Shown here piece after piece: positions 1 to 8,225 of a stretch of DNA of 64,000 nucleotides. Position 1 is the stretch's first letter. Every line of letters begins with the position of its first letter. A model generated the notes under the pieces. It did no database searches. It was not told where the DNA came from and saw only the letters and a list, made by a program, of their open reading frames with translations. Where the stretch lies: NCBI RefSeq assembly GCF_030014915.1, contig NZ_JAGIXS010000001.1, forward strand, positions 806,001 to 870,000, written 5' to 3'. A program made the translations under genes and the position numbers. Source of the stretch: Pelomonas sp. V22 (GTDB lineage: Bacteria > Pseudomonadota > Gammaproteobacteria > Burkholderiales > Burkholderiaceae_C).

Positions 1-1249
1 CAGCCATCTCGCCGAGTTTCGCTGGCTGCTCTACGCCCTCGTGCTGCTGGTCGGTGCGCTGGTGGGCCTGGAGATTCCGCTGGTGATGCGCATCCTGAAG
101 CACCAGTTCAGCCATCGCTATGCGCTGAAGGACCTGGTCTCGCAGGTGCTGACCTTCGACTACCTCGGCGCCCTGCTGGTGGCGCTGGCCTTCCCGCTCT
201 TGCTGGTGCCGCAGCTGGGGCTGATACGCACCGGCATCGCCTTCGGCCTGCTCAATGCGCTGGTGGCCGTGTGGGCCTTGTTCCTGTTCAGGCCGCAGCT
301 GCGGCGCTGGGGTGCGCACGCTGCGGCCTGTAGCCTCACGCTGCTGGCCCTCACGGCGGCGATGCTGGGTGCCGAGCAGCTGAGCAGCTGGGCCGAGGAG
401 CGCTTCTATGGCGAGCAGATGCTGGTGCGCGAGTCGAGCGACTACCAGCGCGTGGTCGTCACCAGCGGCCGCAACGGCGTGCGCCTGTTTCTGAACGGCA
501 ACCTGCAATTCCATTCGCGCGACGAGTACCGCTATCACGAGGCCCTCGTCCATCCGGCCATGGCTGGGCATGGCGCCCCGAAGAAGGTGCTGGTGCTGGG
601 CGGTGGCGACGGCATGGCGGTGCGCGAGATCCTCAAATACCCGAGCGTCGAGAGCATCACGCTGGTGGAGCTGGACCCGCACATGACGCGCCTCTTCTCC
701 ACCTTGCCGCTGCTGCGCGAGCTGAACCGCGATGCGCTTTTGAGCCCCAAGCTGAAGATCGTCAACCTTGATGCCTTCGGCTGGCTCGGCCAATTGCCGG
801 CCGACGAGCGCTTCGACGTGATCGTGATCGACTTCCCCGACCCGTCCAATTTCTCGCTGGGCAAGCTCTACACCACCAGCTTCTACCAGCTGATCGACCA
901 GCACCTCAGCGCCTCGGGCTATGCGGTGATACAGACGACCTCGCCGCTAATCGCACGGCGCAGCTTCTGGACCGTGGCAGCCACCGTAGAAGCCGTGGGC
1001 CTCACCGCAACGCCGTATCACGCCCATGTGCCGAGCTTCGGCGAATGGGGCTTCATCCTGGCATCGCGCCGGCCGTTCGCGCCGCCACGCGCGCTGCCCG
1101 AGGGCCTGAAGTTCCTCAGCGTGCAGAGCCTGCCGGCCCTGCTGGACTTCCCGCCCGACATGGCGCGCCCATCAGGGCTGGAGCCCAACCGCCTGTCCAA
1201 CCAGCAACTGGTCCACGAGTTCGAAGCCGAATGGGGCAAGGTCCATTGA
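1..1249 (+). CDS. Membrane-bound spermidine synthase-like aminopropyltransferase (5' end outside window)
   Basis: The reading frame is open from the first base, so the N-terminus lies outside the window; about 415 residues are visible. The visible N-terminal third holds several hydrophobic membrane segments (about positions 20-100, 155-290 and 310-375). A soluble spermidine-synthase fold follows: the substrate loop SRDEYRYHE (near 515-545), the dcAdoMet-binding GGGDG motif (599-613) followed by VELDPHM, and the catalytic-loop region VIVIDFPDPSNF (near 820-855). The family transfers aminopropyl groups from decarboxylated S-adenosylmethionine to an amine; membrane-fused members are common but their acceptor is mostly unknown. 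It overlaps the next gene, so the two are probably translationally coupled. speD, the source of the aminopropyl donor, lies 2.3 kb away on the other strand. The fold assignment is secure; the substrate is not. Confidence 0.85.
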   Translation, partial: SHLAEFRWLLYALVLLVGALVGLEIPLVMRILKHQFSHRYALKDLVSQVLTFDYLGALLVALAFPLLLVPQLGLIRTGIAFGLLNALVAVWALFLFRPQLRRWGAHAAACSLTLLALTAAMLGAEQLSSWAEERFYGEQMLVRESSDYQRVVVTSGRNGVRLFLNGNLQFHSRDEYRYHEALVHPAMAGHGAPKKVLVLGGGDGMAVREILKYPSVESITLVELDPHMTRLFSTLPLLRELNRDALLSPKLKIVNLDAFGWLGQLPADERFDVIVIDFPDPSNFSLGKLYTTSFYQLIDQHLSASGYAVIQTTSPLIARRSFWTVAATVEAVGLTATPYHAHVPSFGEWGFILASRRPFAPPRALPEGLKFLSVQSLPALLDFPPDMARPSGLEPNRLSNQQLVHEFEAEWGKVH

Positions 1250-2814
1250 TCTCCCGGCGCGGTCTGCTGGGCGGCGCTGGTGCCCTGGCCCTCGCGGCCT
1301 GCGGGCGTGAACCGCAGCAGCTGCAAGGCGGCTGGGTCGGCGCCACGCCGGCGCGCGGCCACCGGTTGCGCCAACCCTTGCCGAGGCCGGGCGACGCCCC
1401 GCTCAAGCGCACCGGGGTCTTGATCGTCGGCGGCGGCGTGGCGGGCCTCGCCTGCGCCCGTGCGCTGCAACAACGCGGCGTCGATTTCGCGCTGCTGGAG
1501 CTGGAAGACCAGGCCGGCGGCAATGCACGAGGCCATGCGATGCAGGGCCTGCCCTGCCCGCTGGGCGCGCACTACCTGCCGCTGCCCGGCCCCGCCGCAC
1601 CCGAGGTGCAGCAGCTGCTGATGGAGCTGGGCCTGGCACGCGAGCAGATGGGCCGCGTCGTCTACGACGAACGCCATCTCTGCCACAGCCCGCAGGAGCG
1701 GCTGTTCTTCGAGGGCCACTGGGTCGAGGGACTGCTGCCGCCCGCCGACGGCGCGAACGGCCTGGCGCAGTACCGCCGCTTTGGCGCGGCCGTGGGCCGG
1801 GCTCAACGCCAACTCGGCTTCGCGATGCCGACCCACCGCGCAGGCTGGCGCGCGGGCCATGCGGCGCTTGATGCCCAGACCTTCGATCAATGGTTGGATG
1901 CTCAGCAGCTGAACGACACCCGCCTGCGCTGGTACCTGGACTACTGCTGCCGGGATGACTTCGGTGCCGGCAGCAGCGTGGTCTCGGCCTGGGCTGGCCT
2001 GCACTACTTCGCCAGCCGACACGGCTTCCATGCGCCCGGCGATGCCGAGGCCGAGCGCGAGCCGGTGCTGACCTGGCCCGAGGGCAATGGCTGGATCACC
2101 GCGCGCATGGCGGCAGGCCTGGGTGAGCAGTTGAAGCCGGGCCGCACGGTGCTGCGCGTCGAGCCAGGCAAGCACCAGGTCGAGGTGCTGGCCTGGAATG
2201 AAACGGCCGACGCACCGGAACGCTGGTCAGCCTCGCAGCTGGTGCTGGCCACGCCGCTCTTCATTGCGCAGCGCCTGCTCGGCGACGCGGCGCCGGCCGC
2301 CTTGGTTGAAGCCAATCGAGGCGCGCGCCATGCCCCGTGGCTGGTGGCCAACCTGCTGCTGGCTGGGCCCTTGCTGGACCGCCCCGGCGCACCACCCGCC
2401 TGGGACAACGTCGCCTACGGCAGCCGCCTCGCGCTGGGCTATGTGGACGCAGGCCACCAGGGCCTCTCGCCGCAGCGCGGCCCCACCGTGCTGAGCAGCT
2501 ACTGGGCGCTGCCGGAATCGCAGCGCCCGACCCTGCTGCAAGAGCCTTGGCAGGCCTGGGCTGGCCGCGTGCGAGTCGAAATGGAACAGTTGCATCCCGA
2601 CCTGCCCGAACAGTTGCAAGGCATCGACATCGCGCGCTGGGGCCATGCCATGAGCATCCCGGTGCCGGGCCGGCGCGGTTCAGCCGCGCTGCAAGCGCTG
2701 CGAATGCCGCATGGCCGCATGCACTTTGCGCATGCCGATCTGGCCGCCTACTCGGTGTTCGAAGAGGCCTTCACCCTTGGGCATGAAGTCGGCCACACTG
2801 CCAAAAGTCATTGA
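1231..2814 (+). CDS. FAD-dependent amine oxidase-like flavoprotein, predicted exported lipoprotein
   Basis: The N-terminus reads SRRGLLGGAGALALAACG, a twin-arginine-like signal ending in a lipobox (LAAC), so the protein is probably exported and lipidated. A FAD-binding Rossmann motif VGGGVAGLACARALQQRG lies near residues 67-84, and the overall length (about 527 aa) and layout match the flavin amine oxidase/phytoene desaturase superfamily. The ATG at 1231 was chosen. The TTG at 1246, which overlaps the upstream stop as TTGA, is an equally plausible start that removes only five residues. Adjacency to a spermidine-synthase-like gene suggests a polyamine or other amine substrate, but that is inference; the substrate cannot be read from the sequence. 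Confidence 0.8.
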   Translation: MGQGPLISRRGLLGGAGALALAACGREPQQLQGGWVGATPARGHRLRQPLPRPGDAPLKRTGVLIVGGGVAGLACARALQQRGVDFALLELEDQAGGNARGHAMQGLPCPLGAHYLPLPGPAAPEVQQLLMELGLAREQMGRVVYDERHLCHSPQERLFFEGHWVEGLLPPADGANGLAQYRRFGAAVGRAQRQLGFAMPTHRAGWRAGHAALDAQTFDQWLDAQQLNDTRLRWYLDYCCRDDFGAGSSVVSAWAGLHYFASRHGFHAPGDAEAEREPVLTWPEGNGWITARMAAGLGEQLKPGRTVLRVEPGKHQVEVLAWNETADAPERWSASQLVLATPLFIAQRLLGDAAPAALVEANRGARHAPWLVANLLLAGPLLDRPGAPPAWDNVAYGSRLALGYVDAGHQGLSPQRGPTVLSSYWALPESQRPTLLQEPWQAWAGRVRVEMEQLHPDLPEQLQGIDIARWGHAMSIPVPGRRGSAALQALRMPHGRMHFAHADLAAYSVFEEAFTLGHEVGHTAKSH

Positions 2815-2833
2815 TCTCAATTTGTGAAATGCG

Positions 2834-2910
2834 GGTTAACCGCAACAGTACAAGCCCTTTGGGAAAAACCCTTGCTAGCATGGGCCCGCCCCCGAGAGGA
2901 GGGGTTAACC
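2834..2910 (+). promoter_or_regulatory. Upstream region of the outer-membrane protein gene with two GGTTAACC palindromes
   Basis: The palindrome GGTTAACC occurs at 2834-2841 and again at 2903-2910, 69 bp apart, flanking a possible -10 hexamer TAGCAT (2876-2881) with no convincing -35. The second copy lies 16 bases before the ATG at 2927. The spacing suggests a repeated operator, but no binding protein is known. Confidence 0.3.
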
Positions 2911-2926
2911 GAAAGAGATCACGACC

Positions 2927-3502
2927 ATGAAGAAGATCATTGCCCTGGCCGCCCTGGCCTTCATCGCAGCCCACGCTTCGGCCGCTGACAAGACCTGGTA
3001 CATCGGCGGCGACGTCGGTTCCACCCAGTTCAAGGCCGACGGCGACAAGGAGCGCAAGACCGGCTTCGGCGCCACGCTGGGCTACTCGCTGAACGAGAAC
3101 GTCGCATTCGAACTGCAAGCCCGTCGTCTGGGCAAGGCCTCGCTGACCGAAACGGTGGGCAGCGTCAACTACACCACGACCCTCAAGGCCAACTCGCTGA
3201 GCGTCTCCGTCCTGGGCATCCTGCCGCTGAACAACGAGTTCTCGCTGTTCGGTCGCCTGGGCTACGCGCGCAACTCGCTGGACCTGTCGACCAAGGCTTC
3301 GAACGCCGCTGGCACGGTCTCGTTCGACGGCCACAAGAACAAGGCCCTGTTCGGCTTCGGCGCCGACTACAAGATCAACAACAACCTGAGCCTGCGTGCC
3401 GAGTACGTGAACCTGGGCAAGAACAAGGTCAACGTCGGCGGCATCGGCGAACTGGAATCCAAGATCCAGCAATTCAACGTCGGCGCGAACTACGCGTTCT
3501 GA
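2927..3502 (+). CDS. Small outer-membrane beta-barrel protein (OmpA-like/opacity porin family)
   Basis: The 191-aa product starts with a clear Sec signal peptide (MKKIIALAALAFIAAHASA, cleavage before ADKTWY). The mature part is about 170 residues of alternating hydrophobic and polar strands with the usual barrel features: an early YIGGDVGSTQF strand, repeated GYSL, GRLGYA and GADYKI strands, and a C-terminal NVGANYAF ending in Phe, the signal read by the BAM assembly machinery. The length fits an eight-stranded barrel. It forms its own unit, with a strong terminator 20 bases downstream. Codon use is more lysine/asparagine-rich than its neighbours, as often seen in abundant surface proteins. 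A specific function cannot be assigned. Confidence 0.85.
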   Translation: MKKIIALAALAFIAAHASAADKTWYIGGDVGSTQFKADGDKERKTGFGATLGYSLNENVAFELQARRLGKASLTETVGSVNYTTTLKANSLSVSVLGILPLNNEFSLFGRLGYARNSLDLSTKASNAAGTVSFDGHKNKALFGFGADYKINNNLSLRAEYVNLGKNKVNVGGIGELESKIQQFNVGANYAF

Positions 3503-3522
3503 TCCCTCCGGGGCTCGACGAC

Positions 3523-3551
3523 AAAGCCCGCCTCGGCGGGCTTTCCTTTTT
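3523..3551 (+). terminator. Rho-independent terminator after the outer-membrane protein gene
   Basis: AAAGCCCGCC (3523-3532) pairs perfectly with GGCGGGCTTT (3535-3544) and is followed by CCTTTTT. The A-rich 5' flank also makes it partly usable for speD transcription coming from the other side. Confidence 0.9.
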
Positions 3552-3563
3552 GTGGGCGCCCAT

Positions 3564-3935
3564 TCAACCCCGCTGCAGGGCTTGCCGCTTGGTCGCGCCC
3601 GGCGCAAACGCGGCGCAGAGGCTGGTCATCAGCCGTTCCGCCTTGGTGCTGTTGTCCTGCCCGAGGTTGCAGACATAGACGTCCAGCGTCACGCCGCCGC
3701 GCTCGGGCCAGGTATGGATGGCCAGGTGCGACTCGGCCAGCAGTACCACGCCTGTGATGCCGCTCTGGCTCTCGCCCGGCGCCGGCTCGAAGCGATGGAA
3801 CAGTTCGGCCACGGCGCCAAGGCCGGCCTCGGCCACAGCCTCGACGCACAGCGCGCGCAAGGCCGCGCAGTCGGTCATCAGCGACTGTGTCGGGTTGCAG
3901 CCGCTCAGGTCGGCGGTGAGATGAAGCCCTTGCAT
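3564..3935 (-). CDS. speD: S-adenosylmethionine decarboxylase proenzyme, short bacterial form (or related pyruvoyl decarboxylase)
   Basis: The 123-aa product carries the self-processing motif AESHLAIHTWPE; cleavage before Ser69 would create the pyruvoyl group. Glu68, His74 and Cys89 (in TLDVYVCN) match the conserved catalytic residues of the small bacterial AdoMet decarboxylases. The reaction makes decarboxylated AdoMet for polyamine synthesis. It starts two bases after the moaD stop and appears to be the last gene of hom-thrC-moeA-moaD-speD. The ATG at 3935 was chosen because the conserved region begins at once (LHLTADLSGC) and the upstream extension lies inside moaD. Some SpeD homologues have changed into ornithine or arginine decarboxylases, so the substrate should be treated as probable only. 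Confidence 0.88.
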   Translation of the reverse strand: MQGLHLTADLSGCNPTQSLMTDCAALRALCVEAVAEAGLGAVAELFHRFEPAPGESQSGITGVVLLAESHLAIHTWPERGGVTLDVYVCNLGQDNSTKAERLMTSLCAAFAPGATKRQALQRG

Positions 3936-3937
3936 CG

Positions 3938-4186
3938 TCAGCCGCCTGTGACCGGCGGGAAGAAGGCGACTTCGGCGCCGTCCTGTATCACGACGGACTC
4001 GTCGCACATCTGCTTGTTCAAGGCGCAACGGACAGCGCGGCCACGGGCAAGCACGGTGGCGTGGGCCTCGCTGCTGGCGATCAGACGATCACGCAGCTGC
4101 GCCAGGCTCAGGCCCGCAGCATCGACCTGCTCCGTACTGCCCAAGGCTTCGCGCAGCGAGGCGAAATAGCGGACGGTGATCGTCAT
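3938..4186 (-). CDS. moaD: Molybdopterin synthase small subunit / sulfur carrier MoaD
   Basis: An 82-aa ubiquitin-like protein beginning MTITVRYFASLREALG and ending in the required Gly-Gly tail (FFPPVTGG), which is thiocarboxylated and donates sulfur to precursor Z to form molybdopterin. It lies between moeA and speD on the same strand. An in-frame ATG at 4198 (four extra residues, MGAQ) is an alternative start; neither start has a strong ribosome-binding site. moaE, its partner subunit, is not in the window. Confidence 0.9.
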   Translation of the reverse strand: MTITVRYFASLREALGSTEQVDAAGLSLAQLRDRLIASSEAHATVLARGRAVRCALNKQMCDESVVIQDGAEVAFFPPVTGG

Positions 4187-4259
4187 TTGGGCACCCATCG
4201 GCCTGCGGCCTGTCCCGCCGAGCGGGAGCGAGCGTGCTTGGGGCGGCCCTGTGCGGCGC

Positions 4260-5489
4260 TCATGACAGCAGCTCGGAGAACGGCAGATAGCTGACGGCAT
4301 CACCGGCAGCAATCGTCGTGGACGGCGGGTTGTCGACCAGGCCATCGCCCCAGACGGCCGAGCTCAAGACACCCGAACTCTGATTGGCGAAAAGCTCCAA
4401 CCCACCCGCATCGTTCAAGCGCGCACGCAGGAACTCGCGGCGCTTGTCGGCCTTGGGCCAATTGAAATCTGCTCGCACTTGCAGCCGGCGCGGAGCCAGC
4501 TTGGCGGCGCCTTGCAATCGCAGAATGACCGGCCGCACCAGCAAGAGGAACGTGACGAAGCTCGACACTGGATTCCCAGGCAGGCCAATGAACCATGGGT
4601 CCGCCACCTTGCCAAAAGCCAGCGGCTTGCCGGGCTTGATAGCGATCTGCCAGAGGTCCAGCGAGCCTTCGGCCTGCACGGCCGGGCGCAGATGGTCCTC
4701 CTCGCCGACAGAGACGCCGCCCGAGGTGATGATGAGGTCCGATTGAGCGGCGGCTTCGCGCAGGGCGGCGCGCGTCGCATCGAGCTTGTCCGGCACGATA
4801 CCGAGGTCGATCACTTCGCAGCCCAGGCCCTGCAGGAGGCCGCGCAGGGTGAAGCGATTGCTGTTGTAGATCGCGCCGGGCTTCAGCGGCTCGCCAGGCA
4901 TCACCAGCTCATCGCCCGTGGAAAACAGCGCCACGCGCACGCGGCGCGCCACGCTCAAATGCGCAGCGCCGACCGAGGCCGCCAGACCGAGCGCGGCAGC
5001 ATCCAGGCGATGACCGGCGGCCAGCACCACGCTGCCCTGCTCCACGTCTTCGCCGCGCCGGCGTATCCATTGGCCGCTCTGCACGGCGGTATTGATGCGT
5101 ACGCTGCCCAGGCCTTCACCTGGCAAGGCCTCGCATTGCTCCTGCATCACGACGGCGTCGGCACCGAGCGGGATCTGGGCGCCAGTGAAGATGCGTGCGG
5201 CCGTGCCGGCCTGGTGCTGCGCGCCGATCACGCCGGCTGGCACCCGCTGCGCCACCGGAAGCACGACACCGGGCTCGGCAACATCGGCCGCGCAGAGCGC
5301 ATAGCCATCCATGGCCGTGTTGTCGGCCGGCGGCACATCGATTTGCGAACGCACCTCGGCGGCCAGCACGCGATTCAGCGCTTCAGCCGTGGGCAGGCTT
5401 TCGACCTGGCCCAGCGGCACCACCTGGCTCAGGAGCCGGGCGAGCGCATCGTCCAGGCTTTGCAGCGCCGGCCGGGAGGCTTCAGACAT
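4260..5489 (-). CDS. moeA: Molybdopterin molybdotransferase MoeA (first of two copies)
   Basis: The 409-aa product has the MoeA landmarks in order: NTAMDGYAL, FSTGDELV, the MPT-binding loop ITSGGVSVGEED, IKPGKPLAFG and FIGLPGNPVSSFV, with a C-terminal domain IV. MoeA inserts molybdate into adenylylated molybdopterin. Its start overlaps the thrC stop by 8 bases. Its length and all motifs look normal. A second, divergent MoeA lies at 38421-39716. Confidence 0.93.
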   Translation of the reverse strand: MSEASRPALQSLDDALARLLSQVVPLGQVESLPTAEALNRVLAAEVRSQIDVPPADNTAMDGYALCAADVAEPGVVLPVAQRVPAGVIGAQHQAGTAARIFTGAQIPLGADAVVMQEQCEALPGEGLGSVRINTAVQSGQWIRRRGEDVEQGSVVLAAGHRLDAAALGLAASVGAAHLSVARRVRVALFSTGDELVMPGEPLKPGAIYNSNRFTLRGLLQGLGCEVIDLGIVPDKLDATRAALREAAAQSDLIITSGGVSVGEEDHLRPAVQAEGSLDLWQIAIKPGKPLAFGKVADPWFIGLPGNPVSSFVTFLLLVRPVILRLQGAAKLAPRRLQVRADFNWPKADKRREFLRARLNDAGGLELFANQSSGVLSSAVWGDGLVDNPPSTTIAAGDAVSYLPFSELLS

Positions 5490-6873
5490 GGTCGCTGATG
5501 AACTGCTTGACCGCCAGGGCGTCGGCCTTCATCTCGGTCACGCGCTTGGGCAGGGCCTCGATGTTCTCGAGGCCGGCCGGGCGCGGCGGCTCGATGTCCA
5601 GCGCCTCGCGGATGGTGGCGGCGAACTTGGCCGGCAAGGCCGTCTCCAGCACCAGCATGGTCACGCCAGGCTCGCGCTGCTCCAGCGCCACCTTGAGGCC
5701 GTCGGCCGTGTGAGTGTCGATCAGCTGACCGTAACGTTGATGGCAAAGCTTGATGGTGGCCAGGCGATCCGCATGCGTGCTGCGGCCAGAGCTGAAACCG
5801 AAGCGGGCGATGGCCGCATGTTCATCGACATTGAGCGCAAAGCCACCGGCACTGAACAGCGATTTGACGCGCGCACCATCACGACCCAGCAAGTCGTAGA
5901 CGAATCGCTCGAAGTTGCTGGCCTTGGAAATGTCCATCGACGGGCTCGACGTTTCATGCGTCTCGGCACTGCCGCGCGGGCGGTAGCTGCCGGTGCGGAA
6001 GAACTCGTCCAGCACGTCGTTCTCGTTGGTGGCCACCACGAGCCTGGCGATCGGCAGGCCCATCATCCGGGCCACATGGCCGGCGCAGACGTTGCCGAAG
6101 TTGCCCGAAGGCACGCAGAAGCTGACCTTCTCGCTGTTCGATTTCGTGGCCTGCAGGTAGCCGGCGAAGTAGTAGACGACTTGCGCCAGCAGCCGCGCCC
6201 AGTTGATCGAGTTGACCGTGCCGATCTTGTGCTCGCGCTTGAACGTCAGATCGTTGGACACGGCCTTGACGATGTCCTGGCAGTCGTCGAACACGCCATC
6301 AATGGCGATGTTGTGGATATTGGCGTCCTGCAGGCTGAACATCTGCGCCTGCTGGAAGGGGCTCATGCGGCCCAGCGGCGAGAGCATGAAGACATTGACG
6401 CCGGCCTTGCCGCGCATCGCGTACTCGGCGGCACTGCCGGTATCGCCCGAGGTGGCGCCGAGGATGTTCAGGGTCTCGCCACGGCGGCCAAGTTCGTACT
6501 CGAACAGCTGGCCCAGCAGTTGCATGGCCATGTCCTTGAAGGCCAGCGTCGGGCCGTTGGACAGGGCCTCCAGCGCAAGGCCGGGCTCGAGTTGCTTGAG
6601 CGGCGTGATCGCCGTCGTGCCGAACACAGCCTCGGTGTAGGTGCGCTCGGTGATCGCGCGCAGGTCGGTGGCCGGGATGTCGTCGATGTACAGCGACAGG
6701 ATCTCGAAGGCCAGCTCGGCATACGAGAGGCTGCGCCACTTTGTCAGCGTGGCATCGCTGATTTGCGGATAAGAGACCGGCAGATAAAGGCCGCCGTCCG
6801 GCGCCAGGCCTTCCAGCAGGATCTCGCAGAAGCGGCGTTCGGTCTGGTCGCCCCGGGTGCTGATGTACTTCAC
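5482..6873 (-). CDS. thrC: Threonine synthase
   Basis: The 463-aa PLP enzyme converts O-phosphohomoserine to threonine. It starts MKYISTRGD, typical of ThrC; the PLP-binding lysine is in PTLAFKDMAMQ, with the downstream GATSGDTGSAAEYA loop that binds cofactor phosphate. The start codon overlaps the end of hom by 4 bases (ATGA-type), giving translational coupling in the order hom then thrC, the usual arrangement in Burkholderiales. Confidence 0.95.
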   Translation of the reverse strand: MKYISTRGDQTERRFCEILLEGLAPDGGLYLPVSYPQISDATLTKWRSLSYAELAFEILSLYIDDIPATDLRAITERTYTEAVFGTTAITPLKQLEPGLALEALSNGPTLAFKDMAMQLLGQLFEYELGRRGETLNILGATSGDTGSAAEYAMRGKAGVNVFMLSPLGRMSPFQQAQMFSLQDANIHNIAIDGVFDDCQDIVKAVSNDLTFKREHKIGTVNSINWARLLAQVVYYFAGYLQATKSNSEKVSFCVPSGNFGNVCAGHVARMMGLPIARLVVATNENDVLDEFFRTGSYRPRGSAETHETSSPSMDISKASNFERFVYDLLGRDGARVKSLFSAGGFALNVDEHAAIARFGFSSGRSTHADRLATIKLCHQRYGQLIDTHTADGLKVALEQREPGVTMLVLETALPAKFAATIREALDIEPPRPAGLENIEALPKRVTEMKADALAVKQFISDHV

Positions 6874-8180
6874 GCCAGCTCTTCCTTGCGCAAGCGAACG
6901 ATGGGTGCCAGCACGGTGGGCAGTGCCTGCATCAGGGCCAGCGCCTTGTTCATACGGCCTTCGACGGTTTCATGCGTCAGGATGATCAGGTCGGTCTGCT
7001 TCTCGCCTTCCGCCGATTCACGCTGCAGCACGGCATCGATGGAGATGTCGTTGTCGGCGAGGATGGTGGTGATGCGCGAGAGCACACCGGCTTCGTCGGC
7101 CACGCGCAGGCGCAGGTAGAAGCTGGTCAGCACCTGGTCCATCGGCAGGATGGGCGTGTCGCTGATCGCATCCGGACGGAAGGCCAGGTGGGGCACGCGG
7201 TGCTCGGGATCGGCGGTGTGCAGGCGGGTGATGTCCACCAGGTCGGCGATCACGGCCGAGGCCGTGGGCTCGGAGCCCGCGCCCTTGCCGTAGTACAGCG
7301 TCGTGCCCACGGCATCGCCCTGCACCACGACGGCATTCATCGCGCCTTCCACGTTGGCGATCAGGCGATTGGCCGGGATCAACGTGGGATGCACGCGCAG
7401 CTCGATGCCGTTCTCACGACGACGCGTCAGGCCCAAGAGCTTGATGCGGTAGCCCAATTGCTCGGCGTACTTGATGTCGGCGGCCTGCAGCTGCGTGATG
7501 CCTTCGACATGGGCCTTGTCGAACTGCACCGGGATGCCGAAGGCAATGGCCGACATGATGGTGGCCTTGTGCGCCGCGTCCACGCCCTCGATGTCAAAGG
7601 TCGGGTCGGCCTCGGCATAGCCGAGGCGCTGCGCCTCCTTCAGCACGGTGGCGAAGTCCAGGCCCTTGCCGCGCATTTCCGACAGGATGAAGTTGGTTGT
7701 GCCGTTGATGATGCCGGCGATCCATTCGATGCGGTTGGCCGTGAGGCCCTCGCGCAGCGCCTTGATGATGGGGATGCCACCGGCCACCGCCGCCTCGAAG
7801 GCCACGATCACGCCCTTGGCATGAGCGGCCGCGAAAATCTCGGTGCCGTGCACGGCCAGCAGGGCCTTGTTGGCGGTGACCACATGCTTGCCGGCGGCAA
7901 TCGCCTCCAGCACCAGGGTCTTGGCCACGCCGTAGCCGCCGATCAGCTCGATGACGATGTCGATCTCGGGATTGGCGATCACCTGGCGGGCGTCGCTCAC
8001 CACCTCGCAGGCATCGCCGACGATGCTCTTGGCGCGGGCCACGTCGAGGTCGGCCACCATCGCAATCTCGATGCCCCGGCCGGCGCGGCCGCGAATCTCG
8101 GCTTGGTTGCGGCGCAGCACGTTGAAGGTGCCGCTGCCCACGGTGCCAATGCCCAGGAGGCCGACTTTGATCGCTTGCAT
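6870..8180 (-). CDS. hom: Homoserine dehydrogenase
   Basis: The 436-aa protein has an N-terminal NAD(P)-binding motif (GLLGIGTVGSGTF), the catalytic homoserine dehydrogenase domain (INGTTNFILSEM, DPTFDIEGVDAAHK) and a C-terminal ACT domain (about residues 350-430, starting near EAGVLSRITTILADNDIS), the usual site of threonine feedback. It reduces aspartate semialdehyde to homoserine, the branch point to threonine and methionine. It is the first gene of the hom-thrC-moeA-moaD-speD run; alaA ends 45 bases upstream on the same strand. Confidence 0.95.
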   Translation of the reverse strand: MQAIKVGLLGIGTVGSGTFNVLRRNQAEIRGRAGRGIEIAMVADLDVARAKSIVGDACEVVSDARQVIANPEIDIVIELIGGYGVAKTLVLEAIAAGKHVVTANKALLAVHGTEIFAAAHAKGVIVAFEAAVAGGIPIIKALREGLTANRIEWIAGIINGTTNFILSEMRGKGLDFATVLKEAQRLGYAEADPTFDIEGVDAAHKATIMSAIAFGIPVQFDKAHVEGITQLQAADIKYAEQLGYRIKLLGLTRRRENGIELRVHPTLIPANRLIANVEGAMNAVVVQGDAVGTTLYYGKGAGSEPTASAVIADLVDITRLHTADPEHRVPHLAFRPDAISDTPILPMDQVLTSFYLRLRVADEAGVLSRITTILADNDISIDAVLQRESAEGEKQTDLIILTHETVEGRMNKALALMQALPTVLAPIVRLRKEELA

Positions 8181-8225
8181 AGGGAGGTCTCGGTTTCGTC
8201 TCAGAAGAGAAATTGGATATCGGGC

